Of a stretch of DNA of 56,083 nucleotides, positions 34,922-44,576 are shown one piece after another. The stretch's first letter is position 1; each line of letters opens with the position of its first letter. A program made the position numbers and the translations under genes. The DNA comes from Faucicola sp041855445 (GTDB lineage: Bacteria > Pseudomonadota > Gammaproteobacteria > Pseudomonadales > Moraxellaceae), in assembly GCA_041855445.1 (NCBI GenBank), contig JBHAEG010000046.1, positions 1 to 56,083 on the forward strand, written 5' to 3'. The notes under the pieces were generated by a model. It did not search any database. It was not told the DNA's origin and was given only the letters and a program-made list of their open reading frames with translations.

Positions 34922-36502
34922 TTACTCCCATTCAATTGTAGCAGGCGGTTTACTCGATACATCATAGGTGACACGAGATACATCTTTGATTTCGTTCATA
35001 ATACGATTTGAAACAGTTTCGATTAATTCATAAGGTAAATGAGCAAATCGTGCTGTCATAAAATCAATCGTTTCTACTGCCCGCAATGCAATCACCCACG
35101 CATAACGGCGACCGTCACCAACGACACCAACCGATTTAATCGGCTGAAACACGGCAAATGCTTGAGCTGTTTTATCATACCAGCCTGATTTTTCTAATTC
35201 TTGCATAAAAATTGCATCGGCTTGACGTAAAATGTCGGCATATTGTTTTTTCACCTCACCTAAAATCCGTACACCTAACCCCGGTCCTGGAAATGGGTGA
35301 CGATAAATCATTTTGTGTGGCAAACCTAGTGTTATACCAAGTTTTCGTACTTCATCTTTAAACAAGTCTCGTAATGGCTCAACCAATTTAAACTGTAAAT
35401 CATCTGGTAAACCACCAACATTATGATGACTTTTAATGACATGAGCTTTGCCTTGATGACTTTTTGCTGATTCGATAACATCAGGATAAATCGTGCCTTG
35501 TGCCAAAAACTGAATGCCTTTGTCTTCACCTGCCAATTCTCGAGCCGTATCAGCAAACACATCAATAAAAGTTTTACCAATAATTTTGCGTTTTGCCTCT
35601 GGGTCTGTCACGCCAGCCAACGCCGTCAAAAATCTATCTTCAGCATCAACTCGAATAACTTTGACCCCCATATTTTCAGCAAATACTTGCATAACTTGGT
35701 CGCCTTCATGTAGACGCAATAAACCGTTATCAACAAATACACAAGTTAGTTGGTCGCCAATCGCTTTATGTAATAAACCAGCAACGACTGAACTATCTAC
35801 CCCGCCTGATAATCCAAGTAAAACTTGTTCATCACCGATTTGTTCTTTTAGCTGAGCCACTCGCATATCAATAATATTATCAGGTGTCCACGCATTCGCA
35901 CAACCACAAATTTGATGAACAAATCTTGATAAAATCGCCTCACCCTGTAAACTATGAGTCACTTCTGGGTGAAACTGTAAACCATAATATTTCTTTTCAT
36001 TGTTTGCCATACCAGCAATAGGACAGCTTGGCGTACTGGCAGTAATGACAAAACCTGCTGGTAATTTGACTACTTTATCACCATGACTCATCCAAACATG
36101 AAGTTTTTTTGGTTCATCTTCAATATTGTTTAATAAATCACATGCTTCTTCAATCTGAATGGTCGCCGAACCAAATTCTTGTACATCGCTAGCTTGCACT
36201 TCCCCACCAAAACGGTCTGCCATGGCTTGCATACCATAACAAATACCTAATACGGGTACATTTAATTCAAACACAGCATCATTAATTTTTGGGCTATTAT
36301 CAGCATGAACACTTTCAGGCCCTCCCGACAAAATGACCCCTTTTGCCCCAAAATCACGAATACGCTGAGCATCAATATCATAAGGATACATTTCACAAAA
36401 TACCCCTGCCTCACGCACACGGCGAGCAATTAGCTGACTATATTGTGAACCAAAATCAAGAATTAAAATACGGTCTTGTTTAATTGAATTTGTTTGTGTC
36501 AT
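34922..36502 (-). CDS. guaA: GMP synthase (glutamine-hydrolysing)
   Basis: GuaA aminates XMP to GMP. The N-terminal class I glutaminase has LGICYGMQAMA with the nucleophilic Cys and QFHPEVTH with the His-x-Glu; the ATP-pyrophosphatase domain has GLSGGVDSSVVAGLL; the dimerisation domain ends with KPPATIEWE. ATG 36502 is preferred over an upstream GTG (36511) because ATGGG lies nine bases upstream, giving 526 residues. The gene appears monocistronic. Confidence 0.97.
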   Translation of the reverse strand: MTQTNSIKQDRILILDFGSQYSQLIARRVREAGVFCEMYPYDIDAQRIRDFGAKGVILSGGPESVHADNSPKINDAVFELNVPVLGICYGMQAMADRFGGEVQASDVQEFGSATIQIEEACDLLNNIEDEPKKLHVWMSHGDKVVKLPAGFVITASTPSCPIAGMANNEKKYYGLQFHPEVTHSLQGEAILSRFVHQICGCANAWTPDNIIDMRVAQLKEQIGDEQVLLGLSGGVDSSVVAGLLHKAIGDQLTCVFVDNGLLRLHEGDQVMQVFAENMGVKVIRVDAEDRFLTALAGVTDPEAKRKIIGKTFIDVFADTARELAGEDKGIQFLAQGTIYPDVIESAKSHQGKAHVIKSHHNVGGLPDDLQFKLVEPLRDLFKDEVRKLGITLGLPHKMIYRHPFPGPGLGVRILGEVKKQYADILRQADAIFMQELEKSGWYDKTAQAFAVFQPIKSVGVVGDGRRYAWVIALRAVETIDFMTARFAHLPYELIETVSNRIMNEIKDVSRVTYDVSSKPPATIEWE

Positions 36503-36587
36503 AAAGTACACCCATCTAAAAAATTTTGCCTATTTTACCAAGTTTACCAGCATTTATTGTTAATATTCCGCAAACAATTTGGATAAA

Positions 36588-37196
36588 TCATTGTTTTACT
36601 GCCATTGTGACCGTATAAGTTTTACCTTGTTTAACTTTTTCAGCATTACCAAAAACTTCAGTAAACGCCCGTTTCATAAATTGACGTAATCCATTAATTG
36701 TCACAACATAAAATCGCCCACCTTCGGGCATCGCCTGATAAGCATCTAATAAATATAAATAATGTTGTTCCTTGCCTACTTTGGCAGGCAAGTTTGACAT
36801 GACCAGACTAAATTTTAATGACTTATCCACATCATTAAACCCATTTGATAATTGAACTTTGGTATTAGTTAAGTTATTTTTAATACAGTTTTTTTGTGCA
36901 TACGCTACAGCGACAAAATCTTTGTCAATCAATAAATGTTGTCCATTTGGGCATTCTCGGCTCGCCGTCATACCTAATACACCATAGCCACAGCCCAAAT
37001 CTATTGAATTATCATCATGCCGAAAATCAATATAATCTAATAACATCAAACTACCTTCGTCTAATTTTTCAGGAGAGAAAATCCCCCATGTACTCGTAAA
37101 ATCAAACGGCTTTCCCAACACTTCTTGCTGAAAATGGATATCTTGTCGCCATTGTTGAGCTTTGGCAAGTAGTTCGATTGAGGGTTGATACAACAT
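36588..37196 (-). CDS. Small RsmC-like class I SAM-dependent methyltransferase
   Basis: The 202-residue protein has the SAM-binding motif IDLGCGYGVLGM, an acidic loop LLIDKDFVAV and the motif IV position occupied by SNLPAKVGKEQ instead of the N-P-P-F of RsmC and RlmG. It corresponds to the catalytic half of RsmC (16S rRNA G1207 methylase, about 340 residues) with the usual STWGIFSPEKLDEGS lead-in of the family. The altered motif IV and missing N-terminal half leave the substrate open: rRNA, another RNA or a small molecule. Confidence 0.75.
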   Translation of the reverse strand: MLYQPSIELLAKAQQWRQDIHFQQEVLGKPFDFTSTWGIFSPEKLDEGSLMLLDYIDFRHDDNSIDLGCGYGVLGMTASRECPNGQHLLIDKDFVAVAYAQKNCIKNNLTNTKVQLSNGFNDVDKSLKFSLVMSNLPAKVGKEQHYLYLLDAYQAMPEGGRFYVVTINGLRQFMKRAFTEVFGNAEKVKQGKTYTVTMAVKQ

Positions 37197-37232
37197 AATT
37201 TTTCCTAAATTTACTATTAAATTATAATAACT

Positions 37233-38687
37233 TTAAATCACTTTTGAAAATCGGTTAGTATATTTTTGAGCTAAATAACTATCAAATACCATCGCCACAT
37301 TTCGCCCAAGCAATCGCCCTTTAGGTAAAATCCGAATACCTTTAGCGTCCATATCAACCAATTTATCAGCTTGCATTTCGCCTAGTGCCTGAATTTCATG
37401 AATAAAATAAGTTACCGCATCAATGCTAAATTTACTATTCACATCTTTAAAATCAATATAATCATGACATAATAAATTCATAATCACATAACGGCGTAAA
37501 CGGTCAGGCAAACGAGCATGAATACGTTTGATTGCAGGCAATTGTGACTGATTGATAAGTGACTGATATTCCGCTAAATCTGTAGGATTTTGTAAATAAT
37601 CATCGCCAATTTGACTGATTGATGACACCCCAAAACCTATCAAATCACAGTTTCCATGTGTGGTATAGCCCTGAAAATTGCGATGTAACTTGCCTGCCCG
37701 TTGAGCAACAGCCAATTCATCATCGGGCTTTGCAAAATGGTCAATACCAATATATTGATAACCTGCCTGTAATAACATATTTATCGTATCACCCAACATA
37801 TGTAACTTATCAGTTGGACTAGGTAGATGCTCTTCTTTAATCTGGCGTTGGGCATTAAAACGCTCTGGCAAATGAGCATAATTAAATACTGACAATCGGT
37901 CAGGTGAAATATCAATAATTTGCTGGATAGTATGTTTTAATGTTTCTGGGGATTGATAAGGTAAACCATAAATTAAATCAATATTAATTGAACGAAATCC
38001 TAATGCTCGAGCTTCTGCCATCACTTGACGAATAAGCTCCTCTGATTGGACACGATTAACCGCAATCTGCACCTTTTCTTCTAAATCTTGCACACCAAAA
38101 CTTAATCGATTAAAACCTAAATCCCGTAAAACTTTCAATGTATTAGGTCGTAACTCTCGTGGGTCAATTTCAATAGAAAAATCAGCCGTTGGACTATCAC
38201 TAAATTTAAACTGTGTTTTTAAAAAATTCCACAATTCAATCAGTTCATCATCAGTTAAAAATGTGGGTGTGCCACCGCCTAAATGTAATTGTTCAACAAT
38301 AGGTTCACCTTGTAATAATGCTTTTTTTAAGGTAATTTCTTTAAATAAATATTGTAGATAATCACCAGAATTGCTATTTTTTTTTGTAATAATTTTATTG
38401 CAAGCACAGTAATAGCATAAATTCCGACAAAAAGGAATATGAAAGTATAACGATAGTGGAATACGAGCATCTTTGTTTTTTAAGATATTTTTTTCGACAT
38501 TTTCACCAATTGGCTGAAATTCCAATGCCGTTGGATAAGAGGTATAACGAGGGCCTGAACGATTATATTTTTGTATCATCGCTTCATCAAATAGATGGGT
38601 TTGTGGATTATACTGATAAGCAGGATTGGCATAAGGATTTTCATCGGCAATAATAGGACGTTCGGTAAAAGGCTGGTCAGTGTGCAT
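37233..38687 (-). CDS. hemN: Oxygen-independent coproporphyrinogen III oxidase
   Basis: HemN is a radical SAM enzyme converting coproporphyrinogen III to protoporphyrinogen IX without oxygen. The [4Fe-4S] motif CRNLCYYCAC follows YFHIPF, then LGGGTPTFLT, IEIDPREL and INIDLIYGLPYQ; the C-terminal HemN domain shows FGVSSISQIGDDYLQN. ATG 38687 has CAGGA seven bases upstream; ATG 38705 is the alternative. At 484 residues it is slightly longer than the E. coli protein because of an N-terminal extension. Confidence 0.95.
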   Translation of the reverse strand: MHTDQPFTERPIIADENPYANPAYQYNPQTHLFDEAMIQKYNRSGPRYTSYPTALEFQPIGENVEKNILKNKDARIPLSLYFHIPFCRNLCYYCACNKIITKKNSNSGDYLQYLFKEITLKKALLQGEPIVEQLHLGGGTPTFLTDDELIELWNFLKTQFKFSDSPTADFSIEIDPRELRPNTLKVLRDLGFNRLSFGVQDLEEKVQIAVNRVQSEELIRQVMAEARALGFRSINIDLIYGLPYQSPETLKHTIQQIIDISPDRLSVFNYAHLPERFNAQRQIKEEHLPSPTDKLHMLGDTINMLLQAGYQYIGIDHFAKPDDELAVAQRAGKLHRNFQGYTTHGNCDLIGFGVSSISQIGDDYLQNPTDLAEYQSLINQSQLPAIKRIHARLPDRLRRYVIMNLLCHDYIDFKDVNSKFSIDAVTYFIHEIQALGEMQADKLVDMDAKGIRILPKGRLLGRNVAMVFDSYLAQKYTNRFSKVI

Positions 38688-38771
38688 GAGTTTTCCTGAT
38701 GGCATATTTTACTAAAAAGTTTTGTCATTATAACATAAGCTGTTACGGCTTTTGCCAAAGAGATGGGTTGT

Positions 38772-40265
38772 ATGTCGTTTGCTCAAGTATTTACTCGTTC
38801 TATTGTGGGACTAAATGCCCCAAGCGTAATGGTTGAGGTACATTTATCACAAGGACTACCTGCACTGACTATGGTTGGTCTTCCTGAAACAACCGTTAGA
38901 GAAAGCAAAGACCGTGTACGTTCAGCAATTTTAAATTCTGGTTTTACTTTCCCTAATCGGCGTTTGACTATTAATCTTGCTCCTGCCGATTTACCTAAAG
39001 ATGGTGCTAGGTTAGACTTGGCTATTGCCATTGGTATTTTAGTCGCTAGTGGGCAAATTGATAATAGCCATATTGCAGATTATGAGTTTATTGGTGAATT
39101 GGCTTTAAATGGTGAATTACGCCCAACAACAGGTATTTTAGCAGTTGCCAATGCAATAAAATCAACGCAACGTCATTTAATTTTGCCAGAAAATAATGCT
39201 GATGAGGCGGTAAAAATTAAAGAAATTAATGTCCTGCCCGCCAATCATCTAAAAGCAGTTTGCCAACACTTATCTGGTAAAAATCTATTAAAACCTGCAG
39301 AATATAAAGCACCGTATCATGTCCATCGTTACTCTGTTGATTTAGCAGATGTTAAAGGACAATTTCAAGCCAGACGAGCTTTAGAAATTTCTGCCAGTGG
39401 TGGACATTCATTGTTATTTTGTGGTTCTCCTGGTACAGGCAAAACTTTACTTGCTTCCCGTTTACCTAGCATTTTACCGCCATTAAATGATGATGAGGCG
39501 TTACAGGTGGCAAGTATTTATTCTGTGGCAAATCATCATTATGAATATGCTAGTCGCCCATTTAGACAGGTACATCATACCACTTCGGCAGTAGCATTGG
39601 TGGGTGGTGGCTCAAGTCCAAAAGCTGGCGAAATTACATTAGCACATAAAGGGGTTTTATTTCTTGATGAATTACCAGAGTTTGAACGAAAAGTTTTAGA
39701 AGTTTTACGCCAGCCATTAGAAAGTAAACAAATTGTTATTAGCCGAGCCAATGGGCAAACTACCTTTCCTGCTGATTTTCAGTTAGTGGTCGCAATGAAC
39801 CCTTGTCCATGTGGCTATCATGGTGACAAATCAGGGCGTTGCCATTGTCGTCCTGAACAAATTAAACGTTATCAGGAAAAATTATCAGGACCATTGCTGG
39901 ACAGAATTGATTTACACGTTTCTGTTCCAGCATTACCTTTTAATGATTTACAATCAGGGGAAAAAGCAGAAAGTTCGGCAACTGTCCGAGAACGTGTTAT
40001 CAACGCTTATCAACGACAACAACAACGCCAAGGAAAATTAAATAGTCAATTAACCGTTAATGAATTAGATAATCTGATTAGCTTGGAAGCTAGCCAAATT
40101 CAACTATTACATATGGCACAACAACGGCTGAATTTATCAGCTCGAGGCTATCATCGGGTGTTGCGAGTCGCTCGTACTATTGCAGATTTAGCAGATAGCG
40201 ATACTATCACCACACCCCATTTGACAGAAGCGTTAAGTTATCGTTCTCAACTTAATGTTGGTTAA
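38772..40265 (+). CDS. comM: YifB/ComM family AAA+ ATPase (competence helicase)
   Basis: ComM is a hexameric helicase that drives branch migration during integration of transformed DNA. The 498-residue protein has an N-terminal ChlI-like domain (GLNAPSVMVEVHLSQGLPALTMVGLPE), Walker A GSPGTGKTLLASRLP, Walker B GVLFLDELPEF, a zinc-type loop CPCGYHGDKSGRCHC and a C-terminal Mg-chelatase lid (LSARGYHRVLRVARTIADL). ATG 38772 begins in the family register (MSFAQVFTRS); ATG 38763 is three codons earlier. Its presence with comEA suggests natural transformability. Confidence 0.93.
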   Translation: MSFAQVFTRSIVGLNAPSVMVEVHLSQGLPALTMVGLPETTVRESKDRVRSAILNSGFTFPNRRLTINLAPADLPKDGARLDLAIAIGILVASGQIDNSHIADYEFIGELALNGELRPTTGILAVANAIKSTQRHLILPENNADEAVKIKEINVLPANHLKAVCQHLSGKNLLKPAEYKAPYHVHRYSVDLADVKGQFQARRALEISASGGHSLLFCGSPGTGKTLLASRLPSILPPLNDDEALQVASIYSVANHHYEYASRPFRQVHHTTSAVALVGGGSSPKAGEITLAHKGVLFLDELPEFERKVLEVLRQPLESKQIVISRANGQTTFPADFQLVVAMNPCPCGYHGDKSGRCHCRPEQIKRYQEKLSGPLLDRIDLHVSVPALPFNDLQSGEKAESSATVRERVINAYQRQQQRQGKLNSQLTVNELDNLISLEASQIQLLHMAQQRLNLSARGYHRVLRVARTIADLADSDTITTPHLTEALSYRSQLNVG

Positions 40266-40294
40266 TAGTTAATAACGTTGGTTAATAGTTAATA
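40257..40294. repeat. 20-bp period tandem duplication at the comM/gph stop codons
   Basis: Two copies of GTTGGTTAATAGTTAATA (40257-40274 and 40277-40294) are separated by AC. The first copy contains both the comM stop and the gph stop; the second encodes the C-terminal residues LTINQ of gph on the minus strand. Confidence 0.85.
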
Positions 40295-40958
40295 CAAAAT
40301 CTACTAAATCAGTAAAATTTTCAAAAGTATGGGTTGGATTTTCTAAACGAATATCCTGCCCGTAGTTATATCCATAAGTCAAAGCCAATGTATCAATATT
40401 AGCATTATGCCCAGCTAAAATATCATTTTTAGAGTCACCAACCATATACGTTTGTTGTGTTGAAAATCCTAATTGTTCACAAACATACAGTAATGGTGTA
40501 GGGTCAGGTTTTTTCACAGGTAAACTATCCCCCCCTAACGTTAAACTAAATAAATTTTGCCAATTCATTGCCGTAAATATTGCAGGTAAAAATTGGGCGG
40601 GTTTATTGGTGACAAGTGCAAGGGTAAAGCCAGCCTGTTTTAATCGTTGTAACCCTTGAGATACACCTTCATAAGCTTGAGTATTTACACAAGTATGTTC
40701 AGCATAATGTACAAAAAATCGCTGTAAGGCTTGTTGAACTGTCTGTTCAGACAAATTAGGGTCTAAAACATCACCGCCAGATAATGCCCGTTCAACCAGT
40801 TTTTTTGCACCATTGCCAACCCAATGTCGTACTGTATCTTCGTCAAATGTCGCTCTGCCCAATTCAGATAACACCGCATTAGTGGCATAAGCAAGGTCTG
40901 GCACACTGTCAATCAATGTACCATCAAGGTCAAAAATTAATAATTGTTTATTTTTCAT
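40269..40958 (-). CDS. gph: Phosphoglycolate phosphatase (HAD family)
   Basis: Gph removes phosphate from 2-phosphoglycolate released in DNA repair. The 229-residue HAD protein has the nucleophile motif FDLDGTLIDS, motif II LVTNKP, a conserved KPDPTPLLYVCEQL with the catalytic Lys, and MVGDSKNDILAGHNA as motif IV. Assignment within the HAD family is by similarity of these motifs and length. Its 3' end overlaps a tandem duplication and is only three bases from the comM stop. Confidence 0.88.
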   Translation of the reverse strand: MKNKQLLIFDLDGTLIDSVPDLAYATNAVLSELGRATFDEDTVRHWVGNGAKKLVERALSGGDVLDPNLSEQTVQQALQRFFVHYAEHTCVNTQAYEGVSQGLQRLKQAGFTLALVTNKPAQFLPAIFTAMNWQNLFSLTLGGDSLPVKKPDPTPLLYVCEQLGFSTQQTYMVGDSKNDILAGHNANIDTLALTYGYNYGQDIRLENPTHTFENFTDLVDFVLTINQRY

Positions 40959-40994
40959 AGGCTATCTACTTTATTTCTATCTTTAATTGGCAAA

Positions 40995-41729
40995 CTATTG
41001 ATGACGTTGTTCAACAATTAATGAATCTATACCATTATTTTGTAAGCGTAATTGAGCTTCTGCTACCATTTGCTGATTAGTCATTGGACGAGAAATTACT
41101 TGATAAGTTGAAGAGCCATTTTGTGTTTGTTTTTTCACTACTTGAGCCTCAACACCAGCCATCAACACCTGAGCACGGCGTTTATCTGCATCGTCTGCAT
41201 TATCAAAACTATTAATCTGTAAAATATAAGTGATATTTGTTGGATTTTCATTGATAGATGCTTTGCCACTATCAACATCAGCTTGTGCACTTTCCGACAA
41301 TTCGTTGATTTTATTAGTCATTTCATCAGGCTGATTTACTGCTGTATTAGTTGCATTATCTGCTACTGCTTCAGGATTACTATTGGTTTCAGTATTTGCT
41401 GTTGTTTTCTTATTGTCGGTTACTACGACATCTGGGGTGATTGTTTCTGGAATGACAACTGGAGTTTCTTCAACCATTGATTGTGTTGGTAAAGTATTTA
41501 CCGTATCACCTTTTAACAAATCATAAAATTCGTATTCAGGTTGTGCCTCTGCAGGTGTTTTTTGTTCAATCATGGGAATTTCTTCAGTTGATGTCACTTT
41601 ACTTTTACCCTGATTGAACGGGTTCCATAAATACATAAAAAAACCAATGCCTAGCGTCAGCACAGCTCCCATCAGCATGGCAGCAAAAATTGACATACTA
41701 TCGGTTTTTTTGGCTTTCGCTTTTAACAT
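40995..41729 (-). CDS. SPOR-domain membrane protein (FtsN-like)
   Basis: The 244-residue protein has a short cytoplasmic N-terminus, one membrane helix (about residues 13-33), a low-complexity periplasmic linker rich in Thr, Asn, Val and Glu (about 40-160), and a C-terminal SPOR domain (ITYILQINSFDNADDADKRR to LQNNGIDSLIVE) that binds denuded septal peptidoglycan. The layout matches FtsN or DedD, and location directly downstream of argS is the position FtsN-like genes have in related genomes. Which division protein it is cannot be decided by eye. Confidence 0.83.
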   Translation of the reverse strand: MLKAKAKKTDSMSIFAAMLMGAVLTLGIGFFMYLWNPFNQGKSKVTSTEEIPMIEQKTPAEAQPEYEFYDLLKGDTVNTLPTQSMVEETPVVIPETITPDVVVTDNKKTTANTETNSNPEAVADNATNTAVNQPDEMTNKINELSESAQADVDSGKASINENPTNITYILQINSFDNADDADKRRAQVLMAGVEAQVVKKQTQNGSSTYQVISRPMTNQQMVAEAQLRLQNNGIDSLIVEQRHQ

Positions 41730-41762
41730 GGTTTTCTCCTATGTGATTAAATATTAAAATAT

Positions 41763-43580
41763 TTACATACTGGTTGGGGCTGTTAGACCTAGCAACGTTA
41801 AACCATTTTGAATTACTTGACGTACGGCTTTTGACAAACGCAATCTTGCCTGCATCAATTGCAAATCCGCCTCAGTAACAATATCCCCTTCTTTTGGTAA
41901 AATACGATTATTATCATACCAAGCATGAAACAAACTCGCCAACTCTTTGAGATAATTGGTCAAAATATGTGGCTCATAATGAATTGCCGACCATTGTAGA
42001 GTTTCTGGATAAGCATCTAATAAATCAATTAAATCTGTTTCTGCTGAAATAGTCAATAATTGTTGATATTTTTTACCTAAACTATCATCTACACTAAAAC
42101 CTCGTTCTTCTAGTCGTTCTAATACACGGCAAATTCGAGCATGAGCATATTGGATATAATACACGGCATTCGTTTTATTTTGTGATTTTGCCAACTCAAG
42201 GTCAAAATCAATATGTTGTTCAGGTTTACGAGCGACATAATAGAAACGAGCTGCATCATTGCCCACCTCTTCTCGTAACTCACGCAAGGTTACAAATTGT
42301 CCTGAACGTGAAGACATTTGCACTTGTTTATCACCTCGCCATAAGCTAACAAATTGCACTAAAATAACGTCTAAACGATTTGCATCATAGCCTAATGCTG
42401 TTAAGGCAGACTTAACACGGGTAATGTACCCATGATGGTCAGACCCCCATACATCAATAATCTTATCAAATCCTCTATCTAATTTATCTTTATGGTAGGC
42501 AATATCTGAGGCAAAATAGGTCATTTGCCCATTGGCACGTTGCACAACTCGGTCTTTTTCATCGCCAAACTCTGTCGATTTAAACCAAATATTGCCATCT
42601 TTTTCATAAAGATAGCCTTTTTCTTGTAAAATCTGTAAGGCAGGAGCAATTTTATCTTGTACTGATTTTTCACTAAACCATTGGTCATAATAAACACTAA
42701 AATCCATTAAATCATCTTTAATGTCTACTAAAATACTGGTCAATGCTGTTTCATGAAAAATTTGATAATTATCTTGTAAGTAGGCTTTTGCGTTATGAAT
42801 GAGTCCATCAATATGAGTTTCTTTATCACCAGAAACTAGCTGTTTTTCACCTTGATTATCAACTATATACACTGCATCATCAGGGACATTTTTTAGCATA
42901 TCCTGCCAAGATATGACAAATTGTTTTGCATATTTGTCATAAATTTGTTTAGCAATATCTTTGACATAGTCCCCTAAGTAGCCATTACTTGGAAAGCTCA
43001 CCAGCTCACCACACAATTCCAAATAACGCAAATAGGTACTTGTCGCCAAAATATCCATTTGTCGCCCTGCATCATTCACATAGTATTCACGTTGAACCTG
43101 ATAACCAACCGCTTCTAATAAATTTGCAACACTCATGCCAAAAGCAGCCCCACGACCATGACCAACATGCAAACTTGAGGTTGGATTTGCTGATACAAAT
43201 TCAACTTGAATTTTCTTACCTGCAAATGTGTCTGATGTACCAAAATCCCCTTTTCTGGTCATAATATTATCTAATACCACAAAACGAGCAGAATTATTTA
43301 AGAAAAAATTAATAAATCCTGCCCCTGCGATTTCTACTTTTTGCACATTTTCATTGTCGGGTAAATGTTCAACAATCATTTGAGCCAATTGTCTTGGGTT
43401 CATTTTTGCAACTTTTGCTGTCACCATCGCCAAATTACTAGCAAAATCGCCATGTGACTGGTCTTTGGTGCGACTTACTTGGCTATTATTCACCCAATCA
43501 TTTGGTAAAATTTGATTTTCTTTCAAATGATTAATTGCAACGTTTAATAAACTTTCTATCGTTGATTTTTGTTCCGACAT
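41763..43580 (-). CDS. argS: Arginyl-tRNA synthetase
   Basis: ArgRS charges tRNA(Arg). The 605-residue class I enzyme has the N-terminal additional domain (SRTKDQSHGDFASNLAM), the HIGH-type SANPTSSLHVGHGRGAAFG near residue 130, the KMSKS-equivalent VQMSSRSGQFVTL and the DALR anticodon-binding domain at the C-terminus (IQYAHARICRVLERL). It is an upstream partner of the SPOR gene with 33 bases between them. Confidence 0.97.
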   Translation of the reverse strand: MSEQKSTIESLLNVAINHLKENQILPNDWVNNSQVSRTKDQSHGDFASNLAMVTAKVAKMNPRQLAQMIVEHLPDNENVQKVEIAGAGFINFFLNNSARFVVLDNIMTRKGDFGTSDTFAGKKIQVEFVSANPTSSLHVGHGRGAAFGMSVANLLEAVGYQVQREYYVNDAGRQMDILATSTYLRYLELCGELVSFPSNGYLGDYVKDIAKQIYDKYAKQFVISWQDMLKNVPDDAVYIVDNQGEKQLVSGDKETHIDGLIHNAKAYLQDNYQIFHETALTSILVDIKDDLMDFSVYYDQWFSEKSVQDKIAPALQILQEKGYLYEKDGNIWFKSTEFGDEKDRVVQRANGQMTYFASDIAYHKDKLDRGFDKIIDVWGSDHHGYITRVKSALTALGYDANRLDVILVQFVSLWRGDKQVQMSSRSGQFVTLRELREEVGNDAARFYYVARKPEQHIDFDLELAKSQNKTNAVYYIQYAHARICRVLERLEERGFSVDDSLGKKYQQLLTISAETDLIDLLDAYPETLQWSAIHYEPHILTNYLKELASLFHAWYDNNRILPKEGDIVTEADLQLMQARLRLSKAVRQVIQNGLTLLGLTAPTSM

Positions 43581-43710
43581 AAAAAATCTCTTTAAAAAAA
43601 CTAATTTTTTGCTACATATCTATATTGACTGCTAAATATAGCAACTTTTGCTGTTTTTTTCATTAGAAACTTGATGAATTATTGATGAAAATCAAGCAGG
43701 AAAAATAGAG

Positions 43711-43722
43711 TTCTGTTATAAT
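43711..43722 (+). promoter_or_regulatory. Extended -10 element upstream of mazG
   Basis: TGTTATAAT contains an extended TG followed by a perfect TATAAT, about 57 bases before the mazG start. No good -35 hexamer is visible, which is acceptable for extended -10 promoters. Confidence 0.45.
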
Positions 43723-43778
43723 AACGTTACTTAAAAAAACAAACAAAAAATGACTTTTTCAAGTCAATAGGTTTTCGT

Positions 43779-44576
43779 ATGCAAGCAACGCCCAATTTTT
43801 CAGATTTACTACTACTAATGGCACGATTACGCCAAGAATGCCCGTGGGATAAAAAACAAACCAATGAAAGTTTAATGCCTTATCACATTGAAGAAACTTA
43901 TGAACTGATTGAAGCTATTCAAAGAGGCGATACACAAGATATTAAATCTGAATTGGGCGATGTACTTTTACAAGTTATTTTTCAAGCACATCTATATGCT
44001 GAACAAGGGGTTTTTGATATTCACGATGTGATTTTAAGTTTACAAGAAAAATTAATTCGCCGTCACCCACATGTTTTTGCAAAAGAAATTTACACCACTG
44101 AAGAAAAGGTAAAACAACGTTGGGACGAAATAAAAGCAATTGAAAATCAAGGTAAACCCAAACGACTATTGGATAAAGTAAAAGCTGGGTCTGCCTTAAT
44201 GCAAGCCTGCCAGCTACAAAAAGTAGCAAGCGATGTTGGCTTTGATTGGAATAATGCTCAAGAAGCAATGACAAAAGTCGATGAAGAAATCCTTGAGTTA
44301 AAAGAAATTTTACCAACAAATACAAATCAGCTCAGCATTGAACAAAAACAAGAGCTAGAAAAAGAACTTGGCGATTGTATTTTTGCATTAGTCAATGTGG
44401 CACGAAAACTAAACATTAATGCAGAAATGGCAACATTAGCCACCATAAACAAGTTTAAAAATAGATTTGCTTATATTGAAGATGAATTAACTAAACAAGG
44501 CAAAACACCTGAAACCAGCACATTATCAGAAATGGATATATTATGGGAACAGGCAAAAGATGCAACAAAAAATTAA
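43779..44576 (+). CDS. mazG: Nucleoside triphosphate pyrophosphohydrolase MazG
   Basis: MazG hydrolyses NTPs and dNTPs to monophosphates and pyrophosphate, and can lower ppGpp. The 265-residue protein has tandem MazG folds: ECPWDKKQTNESLMPYHIEETYELIEAI and SELGDVLLQVIFQAHL in the first, and VDEEILELKEIL with ELEKELGDCIFALVNVARKL in the second, each with the EExxE plus ExxD metal motifs. AGG lies seven bases upstream. It overlaps comEA by 17 bases. Confidence 0.93.
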   Translation: MQATPNFSDLLLLMARLRQECPWDKKQTNESLMPYHIEETYELIEAIQRGDTQDIKSELGDVLLQVIFQAHLYAEQGVFDIHDVILSLQEKLIRRHPHVFAKEIYTTEEKVKQRWDEIKAIENQGKPKRLLDKVKAGSALMQACQLQKVASDVGFDWNNAQEAMTKVDEEILELKEILPTNTNQLSIEQKQELEKELGDCIFALVNVARKLNINAEMATLATINKFKNRFAYIEDELTKQGKTPETSTLSEMDILWEQAKDATKN

